In this document: in pieces, positions 1 through 6,240 of the stretch | Position numbering within the stretch: the stretch's first letter is position 1 | Layout of the letters: every line of letters begins with the position of its first letter | NCBI GenBank assembly: GCA_964493765.1 | Contig: CAZBPK010000023.1 | Coordinates: forward strand, 1-9,336 | DNA: 9,336 bases | Reading direction: 5' to 3' | DNA from: CALLMJ01 sp964493765 | GTDB lineage: Bacteria > Bacteroidota > Bacteroidia > J057 > CALLMJ01 | The notes under the pieces: model-generated | The model's input: the letters and a program-made list of their open reading frames with translations, nothing else | Database searches by the model: none | Told to the model about the DNA's origin: nothing | Translations under genes and position numbers: made by a program

Positions 1-117
1 AGTGCACAAAGTGGCACTGCCTTTTGCTGCGAATTATTGAGCAGCCAAAGGATTGCCGAAGCGCACAGCGAAGCCCGAAGCAGCCCGACCCTGAGCTATT
101 AGCAAAGGGGCACGACC
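1..117 (+). repeat. GC-rich structured intergenic repeat, copy A (left end may be cut by the window)
   Basis: This GC-rich block stands out from AT-rich surroundings and matches copy C near 7537-7649. A 23-base run is identical (41-63 = 7576-7598). Shorter shared blocks follow in the same order: AGCGAAGCCCG (67-77), CAGCCCGACCC (81-91) and GGGGCACG (107-114). Its core is a hairpin with arms CCTTTTGCTGC (20-30) and GCAGCCAAAGG (41-51), 10 of 11 positions paired, around a loop at 31-40. AAGTGGCACTGCC (9-21) is also shared with copy C. It holds no believable gene. It could be a REP-like/MITE-like dispersed element or a structured RNA; the sequence does not decide between these. Confidence 0.85.
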
Positions 118-158
118 AAATTATCCATAATTTTATAAGTATTTAATAAGTTTCTTTG

Positions 159-166
159 TATTTTTG
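159..166 (+). promoter_or_regulatory. Possible -7 promoter element for the lipoprotein-folD-gcvT group
   Basis: TATTTTTG fits the Bacteroidota -7 consensus TAnnTTTG and lies 16 bases before the start codon at 183. No clear TTG -33 element sits 19-21 bases upstream, so the call rests on one box in AT-rich DNA and is tentative. Confidence 0.4.
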
Positions 167-182
167 GCCTAAAAACTAACTT

Positions 183-584
183 ATGAAAAAGATTTTTTTT
201 CTATTTAATCTGTTAATCATTTTAGGAAGTTGTACAAATTCAAAGATCATGAAATATCAATATTACGATGGCTCAGGGAACCAATATAAATTTGAAAATC
301 AGGTAATTGAATATATTCCTATGTTACCTTCTGAAAGTTCTTCGGGTATATACTCTGGTGGTAAACCCTTTAAAAAAACACTCAATAAAGAAGAATGGTC
401 AAAAATGGAAGAGTTGTTTGCACAAGCCCTAAAAAAATCAGAATTTCATACTGATATAAGGGCTATGATGACAGGAATGATTCAGGTACAAATCAATCAA
501 GAAAAAAAATCTTACATTTTATTACCAAACGCTGAAACCAAAACCAATATTGAATTATTTTTGCAACAATTAAAAGAAAAATGA
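183..584 (+). CDS. Small hypothetical lipoprotein
   Basis: The 133-residue product starts with a short positively charged and hydrophobic signal ending in the lipobox L-G-S-C, with Cys17 as the predicted lipidation site. It is therefore probably an envelope lipoprotein cut by signal peptidase II. The mature part is a single small domain. It opens with a YYDGSGNQY strand-turn, then has a Ser/Gly-rich stretch (SSSGIYSGG, about 52-60), an amphipathic helix around 68-87 and a Lys/Glu-rich C-terminal helix. I do not recognise a named family. Its stop overlaps the folD start (ATGA, 581-584), so the two are almost certainly co-transcribed and perhaps translationally coupled. No role in folate metabolism can be read from the sequence. 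Confidence 0.85.
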   Translation: MKKIFFLFNLLIILGSCTNSKIMKYQYYDGSGNQYKFENQVIEYIPMLPSESSSGIYSGGKPFKKTLNKEEWSKMEELFAQALKKSEFHTDIRAMMTGMIQVQINQEKKSYILLPNAETKTNIELFLQQLKEK

Positions 585-1456
585 AACTTATAGAAGGAAA
601 GTTGGTTTCTGAACATTTATTATCAGAAATCAGCCAAAAAATTCAAGCCCAAAAAAAAAGTAGAAGCCCACATTTGGCAATCATAATGGTAGGAAATCAA
701 CCAGCTTCTGAAACTTATGTTAATGCAAAAATCAAAACTTGTGAAAAATATGGTTTTAAAGGCACCTTATATCATTTTCCTGAAACCATTACTGAAAATG
801 CTTTATTAGATGAAATTCAAAAACTCAACGATTATCCTGAAGTAGACGGAATCATTGTTCAATTGCCCTTACCCAAACATATCTCTGAACATCAAGTAAT
901 TGAAACTATTTCCCCTCAAAAAGATGTTGATGGTTTCCATCCTGTAAATATTGGAAGAATGGCTAAAAATTTACCTGCATTATTACCAGCAACTCCAGGA
1001 GGAATTTTAGAACTTTTGAAATTTTATCAAATTGAAACTGCAGGCAAACATTGTGTAGTAATTGGAAGAAGCAACATTGTGGGTTCTCCTATGAGTATTT
1101 TGATGGGACGAAATACCTATCCCGGTAATTGCACTGTTACAATGTGCCATTCCAAAACACAAAATTTAGAATTTTATACCCAAAATGCTGATATAATTAT
1201 TGCAGCTGCTGGCCAACCAGAATTATTAAAGGGAAATATGGTTAAAGAGGGAGTTGTTGTTATTGATGTGGGTATTCATAGAATACCTGATGAAACCAAA
1301 AAATTAGGTTACAGATTAATTGGTGATGTAGAATTTGAGACCGTATCCCCAAAATCTAGTTTTATAACTCCTGTACCTGGAGGTGTAGGTCCTATGACCA
1401 TTGCTGTTTTATTAAAAAATACTTATGAAGCTTGGTTACATTCTGTTAAAAATTAA
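581..1456 (+). CDS. folD: Bifunctional methylenetetrahydrofolate dehydrogenase / methenyltetrahydrofolate cyclohydrolase
   Basis: FolD converts 5,10-methylene-THF to 5,10-methenyl-THF (NADP-linked) and then to 10-formyl-THF in the cytosol, supplying one-carbon units for purines and formyl-methionine. The 291-residue length is usual for the family. The N-terminal catalytic domain has the Y-x3-K motif (Tyr46, Lys50, matching Tyr50/Lys54 of the E. coli enzyme), VQLPLP at 93-98 and DVDGFHP at 115-121 with the conserved Asp117. The Rossmann part has GRSNIVGSPM, and the family signature PGGVGPMTI is near the C-terminus. PATPGG replaces the PCTP seen in many FolDs; as far as I recall, Bacteroidota FolDs commonly have Ala here. 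The start overlaps the upstream lipoprotein stop by 4 bases, and gcvT follows after 23 bases. Confidence 0.98.
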   Translation: MKLIEGKLVSEHLLSEISQKIQAQKKSRSPHLAIIMVGNQPASETYVNAKIKTCEKYGFKGTLYHFPETITENALLDEIQKLNDYPEVDGIIVQLPLPKHISEHQVIETISPQKDVDGFHPVNIGRMAKNLPALLPATPGGILELLKFYQIETAGKHCVVIGRSNIVGSPMSILMGRNTYPGNCTVTMCHSKTQNLEFYTQNADIIIAAAGQPELLKGNMVKEGVVVIDVGIHRIPDETKKLGYRLIGDVEFETVSPKSSFITPVPGGVGPMTIAVLLKNTYEAWLHSVKN

Positions 1457-1479
1457 AAAATAAATTTTATTCAAAAAAT

Positions 1480-2598
1480 ATGATAAAAAAAACTGCTCTT
1501 TACGATATTCATGTGCAATTAGGAGCTAAAATGATGCCTTTTGCTGGTTATGATATGCCCATACGTTATTCAGGCGATAAAGATGAACACTTTTTAGTGA
1601 GAAAAGATGTGGGATTATTTGATGTTTCTCATATGGGTGAATTTATTTTTAGAGGGAACGATGCCCTACCCTTTTTACAGTCCATTACTACCAATGATGT
1701 TTCTAAATTAGTGGTGGGTAAAGCTCAATATTCATCATTGCCCAATTTAAAAGGAGGTTTAGTGGACGATATAATCGTTTATCGTTTGGATAATGCCTAT
1801 ATGATGGTAGTAAATGCTGCCAATATTGAAAAAGATTGGAATTGGATTCAAGAAAGAAAATTGGCTTCTAATTTTTCAGATTTAGAAATCATTGATATTT
1901 CTGAAGATACTTCTTTAATTGCTGTTTCGGGTCCAAAATCTACTGATTTAGTTGCTCGTTTAACTGATGCTCCTATTCAAGAATTAAAATATTATGAAGT
2001 TACTCGTTGTAAATTACTCAACTTTGAAAATATTTTAATTGCAACCACTGGTTATACAGGTGAATGGACCTTTGAAATATTCTGTAAAAACAGTGAAGTG
2101 GTTACTATTTGGAATGCATTAATGGAAAAAGGTTCCGATTTAGGCGTAAAACCAGCAGGACTTGGCGCAAGAGATACTTTAAGATTGGAAATGGGTTATA
2201 TGCTCTATGGTAACGATATAAACGATGAAACTTCTACTATTGAAGCCGGTCTAGGTTGGATTACCAAATTACAAAAAGGAAAATTTTCAAGTTCAGAAAT
2301 CTTTCAAAATCAAAAAGATCATGGAGTAACCAAAAAACTGGTTGCTTTTGAAATGGTAGAAAAAGCGATTCCTAGACATGATTATCTTATTGTGGACGCT
2401 CAAGGAAACGAAATTGGAAAAGTTACTTCTGGAACTATGAGCCCATGTTTAGACAAAGGTATTGGAATGGGATATGTAAAACCTGAATTTTCTAATTTAG
2501 GTACAGAAATTTATATATCCATTCGTAATAAACCTTCTAAGGCATTAGTAGTTTCTACACCTTTTGTAAAAAATACAAGTGTTCAATTAAAAAAATAG
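1480..2598 (+). CDS. gcvT: Aminomethyltransferase, glycine cleavage system T protein
   Basis: The T protein takes the aminomethyl group from lipoylated H protein, releases ammonia and makes 5,10-methylene-THF, the substrate of FolD encoded just upstream. The 372-residue product is full length. Conserved blocks are FAGYDMPIRY (21-30), GLFDVSHMGE (45-54), GGLVDDIIVYRL with the catalytic Asp region at 96-97, GLGARDTLRLEMGY (227-240), IEAGLGWITK and the C-terminal SGTMSPCLDKGIGMGYV barrel (317-333). The segment GYTGEWTFEI (191-200) has Trp-Thr where most homologues have a small residue and Gly before Phe-Glu. The 23-base gap to folD contains no terminator, so co-transcription is likely. No gcvH or gcvP is present in the window. 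Confidence 0.97.
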   Translation: MIKKTALYDIHVQLGAKMMPFAGYDMPIRYSGDKDEHFLVRKDVGLFDVSHMGEFIFRGNDALPFLQSITTNDVSKLVVGKAQYSSLPNLKGGLVDDIIVYRLDNAYMMVVNAANIEKDWNWIQERKLASNFSDLEIIDISEDTSLIAVSGPKSTDLVARLTDAPIQELKYYEVTRCKLLNFENILIATTGYTGEWTFEIFCKNSEVVTIWNALMEKGSDLGVKPAGLGARDTLRLEMGYMLYGNDINDETSTIEAGLGWITKLQKGKFSSSEIFQNQKDHGVTKKLVAFEMVEKAIPRHDYLIVDAQGNEIGKVTSGTMSPCLDKGIGMGYVKPEFSNLGTEIYISIRNKPSKALVVSTPFVKNTSVQLKK

Positions 2599-2605
2599 TC
2601 ACTTG

Positions 2606-2696
2606 TGGCGGGCTTTCAATATTTTATTTTTCGCTTATCCCCTCGTTAATCCTTTGGCTGTGAAATATGAATAACCAAAGGATTAACCAAGCCCGA
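2606..2696 (+). repeat. Degenerate palindromic repeat, copy B
   Basis: Directly after gcvT lies a 13-bp perfect hairpin, GTTAATCCTTTGG (2645-2657) with CCAAAGGATTAAC (2675-2687), around a 17-base loop. It is enclosed by a further inverted pair, CGGGCTT (2609-2615) and AAGCCCG (2689-2695). The right arm aligns with copies A and C (CCAAAGGATT ... AAGCCCG), with about ten bases missing between the blocks. The left arm, read in reverse, carries the same order of blocks (CCAAAGGATT, AAGCGAA, AAGCCCG), so this copy looks like two right halves head to head. It may also act as the 3' end structure of the folD-gcvT transcript, although it lacks a U-tract. Confidence 0.75.
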
Positions 2697-2734
2697 ACTA
2701 GACAGACAAATACCAATATTCAAAATAATATTTA

Positions 2735-2742
2735 TATATTTG
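2735..2742 (+). promoter_or_regulatory. -7 promoter element upstream of the pterin dehydratase gene
   Basis: TATATTTG is an exact match to the Bacteroidota -7 consensus TAnnTTTG. Only five bases separate it from the ATG at 2748, so a transcript starting at the usual distance would begin at or next to the start codon. No good TTG -33 box is visible at 19-21 bases upstream. Confidence 0.6.
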
Positions 2743-2747
2743 CAAAC

Positions 2748-3044
2748 ATGAAAACGCATTTTAGCACTGAAGAAGTTTTACAAAGATTAGTGTTTTTTCC
2801 TGATTGGAAATACGAGAATGAATTTTTAACTAAAAGTTACCAATTTGAAAATTATATACAAGCATTTGCTTTTGTTGCACAAGTTGCAATGATTTCAGAA
2901 AAAATTAATCATCATTCCAATATTCAATGGGATTATTTGAATATAAAATTGTTTGTTAAAACTCATGATTCTGGGGGTATCACCAACAAAGATTTTCAAT
3001 GGATTGAAAAAATTAATCAAATTCCCTATAAAATTATTGACTGA
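2748..3044 (+). CDS. 4a-hydroxytetrahydrobiopterin dehydratase (pterin-4a-carbinolamine dehydratase)
   Basis: The enzyme dehydrates 4a-hydroxy-tetrahydropterin formed by aromatic amino acid hydroxylases, allowing the cofactor to be recycled in the cytosol. From ATG 2748 the product has 98 residues, close to the usual size of about 100. It carries the family active-site pattern: Glu51-x3-His55-His56-Ser57, Tyr63, His73 and Asp82, within KTHDSGGITNKD. An in-frame ATG at 2667 would add 27 residues, but these are encoded by the palindromic repeat and by the promoter-like TATATTTG at 2735-2742. I therefore prefer 2748. No hydroxylase gene is in the window. The folD-gcvT neighbourhood is compatible with a folate/pterin role. 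Confidence 0.93.
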   Translation: MKTHFSTEEVLQRLVFFPDWKYENEFLTKSYQFENYIQAFAFVAQVAMISEKINHHSNIQWDYLNIKLFVKTHDSGGITNKDFQWIEKINQIPYKIID

Positions 3045-3068
3045 AATTAAAAAAATATACTAACTTTA
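3037..3068 (+). promoter_or_regulatory. Probable promoter of the 3088-7416 operon
   Basis: TTG at 3037-3039 is followed after 21 bases by TAACTTTA (3061-3068). This is one mismatch from the Bacteroidota TTG-N19-21-TAnnTTTG arrangement. The -33 box overlaps the last codons of the dehydratase gene, and the start codon of the lipoprotein gene is 19 bases beyond the -7 box. Confidence 0.5.
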
Positions 3069-3087
3069 CGGCAAAATTTTAGTCAGA

Positions 3088-3942
3088 ATGAAAATTTCCA
3101 ATTCTTTATGGGTGCTAATTTTTAGCAGTTTATTTATTTTCAGTTGTAAAAAAGAAACTACAAAAGATGAGATGCCACCAGTGGATAAACGCCCTTCAAT
3201 TGTTAGAACTGCTCCTAGTACTTCGTCCTCCAATATTTTAGAAGGTGAATCTGTAAATTTATCTTATCAATTAGCTGATAATGAACTTCTTAAATCCATT
3301 AAAATCATAGAAAGAATTAACGATAATGACCGTGTACTTTTAGAAGAAGATATTACTGGAACAATACTTAAAAAGGATTTTTCTTATACGGTTCCTCAAG
3401 GCTTAAATGATTTAACCGTCATTAAAATTATAGCTTTTGTTTATGACAACAAAATGCAGTTTGACTCAACTGTGTATATAGTTACGAAAGATTTTGTTCG
3501 TGATACTACCGAACAATATAGCTTATTGAGTTATGAAAATGATACCATTTATAGTAACCTTAGTATTACAGGATTAAATGCTTTTAATTGCATTGCTAGA
3601 ACGAATAATGTAACAAATAATACGGCAAAAGATATACAAGAAAATTCTCAAGTTTCTGGTAACTTTTTAGCTTCATGGGTTTCTCCTAATACAAATCCCA
3701 ATAAAAATTTTGTAGTATTAACAACCTCTCAATTCAATTTTGAACAAGCTCGATATTCTACCATAGATCAAGCATTTCGTGCAAATACTCCAAGATTAGA
3801 AACTGGTTCTTTAAGAGTGAATGATATTGTAATTTTAAAATCAAGAATTACTCCTCATTATATAGTTTTCAAAATTAAGGCTGTAGTTGATGGTCCAAAT
3901 GATGAAGATTACATAGTGTTTGATTACAAACGTTCTAACTAA
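3088..3942 (+). CDS. Hypothetical two-domain lipoprotein
   Basis: The 284-residue product has a signal peptide ending in I-F-S-C, with Cys20 as the lipidation site. A charged linker follows (KKETTKDE), then a Pro-containing stretch. Residues about 36-135 look like an Ig/cadherin-type beta sandwich (alternating strands, LEGESVNLSYQLADN, ending VYIVTKD). Residues about 142-284 form a second beta-rich domain ending in LRVNDIVILK (242-251) and DYIVFDYK (274-281). From memory, this ending is common in Bacteroidota surface lipoproteins of unknown function. No catalytic motif is seen. It is probably the first gene of a four-gene operon; the next gene begins 26 bases later. Confidence 0.88.
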   Translation: MKISNSLWVLIFSSLFIFSCKKETTKDEMPPVDKRPSIVRTAPSTSSSNILEGESVNLSYQLADNELLKSIKIIERINDNDRVLLEEDITGTILKKDFSYTVPQGLNDLTVIKIIAFVYDNKMQFDSTVYIVTKDFVRDTTEQYSLLSYENDTIYSNLSITGLNAFNCIARTNNVTNNTAKDIQENSQVSGNFLASWVSPNTNPNKNFVVLTTSQFNFEQARYSTIDQAFRANTPRLETGSLRVNDIVILKSRITPHYIVFKIKAVVDGPNDEDYIVFDYKRSN

Positions 3943-3968
3943 TTTATAAAATTGCACGTATTGAATTT

Positions 3969-4970
3969 ATGAAAGCTTACAAAAAAAAATTAATACCCAT
4001 TTATGTTGTAAGAATTTTATTAGGCTTATTATTTTTGTTTTCTGGTTTTGTAAAAATTAATGACCCCATAGGTTTTTCTTACAAACTAGATGAGTATTTC
4101 CACGTATTTGATTCCTCTTTTGGATTACCCTACTCTGTTTTTGGTCCATGGTCATTAAATTTAGCGTTTTTTATTGGTATATTTGAAACTATTTTAGCGA
4201 TTAACTTAATTTTTGGGTTTGCTCCAGCTTTCACTACAACATCGCTACTCATCATGATTATTTTCTTTACGTTTCTAACGGGCTATTCAGCTGTAACAAA
4301 AAAAGTTACAGATTGTGGATGCTTTGGAGATGCCATAAAATTAACACCTGTACAGTCATTTATCAAAGATGTTTTATTGTCAGGTTTTATTGGCTATTTA
4401 TTTGTTTATAGAGATAGTCTCTATCCATTTTTTAAAGATTTGATTAATACCATTTTAAGTTTAGTATTCTCTTTGTTAGTTCCCGTATATGCTTGGTATT
4501 GTTACAATTATCTTCCTTTGGTGGACTTTTTACCCTATTCAGTAGGCTCAGATTTAGCCTATAAAACCACCACAAGAGGACCAGACGGGCAATTTTTGGC
4601 TTATGGTTATGAACCATTAAAATCTGATTGTGGATTTGAAGAATTTAAAGGAAAAACACTCCTGATTGTTTCAGAAGATTTTCAAAAATGTTTGCCAGCT
4701 GCGTTAAATCAAGCTATTCAATTAGGTAATGAATTAAAATCCAATGGATTTCAAATAGCCATTTTAACTTCTAGTGGTTCAGAGGTAAGAAAGGCATTTA
4801 AAGAAACTATGAACATTCCATTTTGTATTGTACCTCAAGATCAAACTACTTTAAAATCTATGGTTCGTTCAAATCCAGGAATTTTAATACTAAAACAGGG
4901 AGTTATAAAAGGTAAATTTAGCCATAAAAATATACCCAATAAAGAAAAAGTTCTTTCGATTATAAAGTAA
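3969..4970 (+). CDS. DoxX/MauE-family membrane protein with C-terminal thioredoxin-like domain (BT_3928 type)
   Basis: The 333-residue product has an N-terminal membrane part with helices near 10-27, 62-83, 88-107, 124-147 and 159-180. It contains the MauE/DoxX-like signatures LLFLFSGFVKINDPIGFSYK and D-C-G-C-F-G-D (115-121). Residues about 220-333 resemble a thioredoxin-like fold, with strands LLIVS and AILTSS and the segment LKSMVRSNPGILIL (295-308). This architecture is that of the Bacteroidota BT_3928 family, whose role is not established; related MauE proteins work in disulfide or redox maturation. The soluble domain lacks a CxxC pair, having a lone Cys241 after its first strand, so ordinary thioredoxin catalysis is doubtful. 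It sits in the inner membrane, and the MFS gene starts one base after its stop. Confidence 0.88.
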   Translation: MKAYKKKLIPIYVVRILLGLLFLFSGFVKINDPIGFSYKLDEYFHVFDSSFGLPYSVFGPWSLNLAFFIGIFETILAINLIFGFAPAFTTTSLLIMIIFFTFLTGYSAVTKKVTDCGCFGDAIKLTPVQSFIKDVLLSGFIGYLFVYRDSLYPFFKDLINTILSLVFSLLVPVYAWYCYNYLPLVDFLPYSVGSDLAYKTTTRGPDGQFLAYGYEPLKSDCGFEEFKGKTLLIVSEDFQKCLPAALNQAIQLGNELKSNGFQIAILTSSGSEVRKAFKETMNIPFCIVPQDQTTLKSMVRSNPGILILKQGVIKGKFSHKNIPNKEKVLSIIK

Positions 4971-4971
4971 T

Positions 4972-6237
4972 ATGCCAGAAATTGAAAAGTACAGAAAAAG
5001 AGCCTATATACCAGCAATTGTAATTGCTGCGTTAGGATATTTTGTAGATATTTATGACTTAATATTATTTGGTGTTATACGGGTTCAAAGTTTAGAATCT
5101 TTGGGTTATAAAGGCACTGATAATACCATTTATGGAGAATGGTTAATTAGTATTCAAATGTTTGGAATGTTATTGGGTGGTATTTTGTGGGGCATAATGG
5201 GTGATAAAAGAGGTAGATTGTCTGTACTTTTTGGTTCTATTATGATGTATTCATTAGCAAATCTTTTAAATGGATTTGTTCGTTCTGTAGAGGCTTATGC
5301 TTTTTGGAGATTTATCGCAGGAATTGGACTTGCAGGAGAATTAGGTGCTGGTATCACTCTGGTTGCAGAATTAATGCCTAAAGAGATTAGAGGTTATGGT
5401 ACAACGATTATTGCCGGTTTTGGATTATTGGGCGGTATCACTGCTGGATTAATAGGTAATTATGAATGGAACTTAGGCAATTTAGAAAATTGGCGTTTAG
5501 CTTATATAATTGGGGGAATAATGGGTTTAGCACTGCTTTTATTAAGAATTGGTGTTCATGAATCCGGAATTTTTGAAAAATCCAAAGATCAATCTGATGT
5601 CAAACGTGGAGATTTTCTTTCATTATTTACCCATAAGAAAAAATTAGAAAAGTATTTACAGTGCATAACAATTGGAATACCTACATGGGTAGCAGTAGGT
5701 ATTTTAATTTTATTTGCTCCTGAATTTGCAAAAGTTTTAAATATTGAAGTTCCTGAAGGTGAAAAAGTAAAAGCAGGCACAGCGGTCATGATGGCTTATG
5801 CAGGATTAGCAACTGGTGATATTTTTTCAGGAATCATTAGTCAAATATTAAAAAGCCGCAAAAAAGCTGTTGCTTCTTTTATTATTCTTACTGTTTTATT
5901 TTCTTCCTTATATTTATTTAGCCCTAACGTTAATTTGACAACCTTTTATATATTCTGCTTTTTGATTGGTTTTGGTGCTGGCTTTTGGGCTATATTTGTA
6001 ACTATAGCTTCAGAAAACTTTGGAACCAATATCCGTGCTACTGCAACTACAACTGTTCCTAATTTTGTAAGAGGTTCAGTTTCTTTGATTTTACCTATTT
6101 ACAATTTCCTAAGCCAACAAACCGGTAGTATAATTTATGGTGCATTTATTGTTACCATGGTTTTTGCTTCAATAGCCTTGTTATCTCTTAGCCAAATGAA
6201 AGAAACCTTCCATAATGAATTAGATTTTACTGAATAA
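4972..6237 (+). CDS. Major facilitator superfamily transporter (metabolite:H+ symporter-like)
   Basis: The 421-residue inner-membrane protein is consistent with 12 helices. Helix 1 carries two acidic residues, D26 and D29 (VDIYD), a pattern seen in aromatic-acid and organic-acid proton symporters. MFS motif A follows helix 2 (Gly74-x3-Asp78-Lys-Arg-Gly81-Arg82). R-x3-G-x-G-x2-G-E (Arg113 to Glu123) and PKEIRGYG (136-143) match the sugar/metabolite symporter branch. The equivalent second-half element is the ENFGTNIRATATT region (348-360). A cytoplasmic loop of about 30 charged residues (200-230) divides the halves. The substrate cannot be read from the sequence. It is encoded 1 base after the DoxX/MauE gene and 3 bases before the next lipoprotein, so co-expression is near certain. 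Confidence 0.95.
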   Translation: MPEIEKYRKRAYIPAIVIAALGYFVDIYDLILFGVIRVQSLESLGYKGTDNTIYGEWLISIQMFGMLLGGILWGIMGDKRGRLSVLFGSIMMYSLANLLNGFVRSVEAYAFWRFIAGIGLAGELGAGITLVAELMPKEIRGYGTTIIAGFGLLGGITAGLIGNYEWNLGNLENWRLAYIIGGIMGLALLLLRIGVHESGIFEKSKDQSDVKRGDFLSLFTHKKKLEKYLQCITIGIPTWVAVGILILFAPEFAKVLNIEVPEGEKVKAGTAVMMAYAGLATGDIFSGIISQILKSRKKAVASFIILTVLFSSLYLFSPNVNLTTFYIFCFLIGFGAGFWAIFVTIASENFGTNIRATATTTVPNFVRGSVSLILPIYNFLSQQTGSIIYGAFIVTMVFASIALLSLSQMKETFHNELDFTE

Positions 6238-6240
6238 ATT

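Noticed and set aside
1..117. tRNA or other classical RNA gene in the GC-rich blocks
   Set aside because: There is no cloverleaf, T-loop GTTC-type motif or CCA end, and the pairing is a single long hairpin with flanking blocks.
1457..1479. Glycine or tetrahydrofolate riboswitch before gcvT or folD
   Set aside because: The gaps are 23 bases and a 4-base overlap, too small for an aptamer, and the leader of the first gene is short and AT-rich with no matching structure.
5589..5789. Minus-strand open frame inside the MFS gene
   Set aside because: It is fully antisense to conserved MFS sequence and has no promoter or family features.
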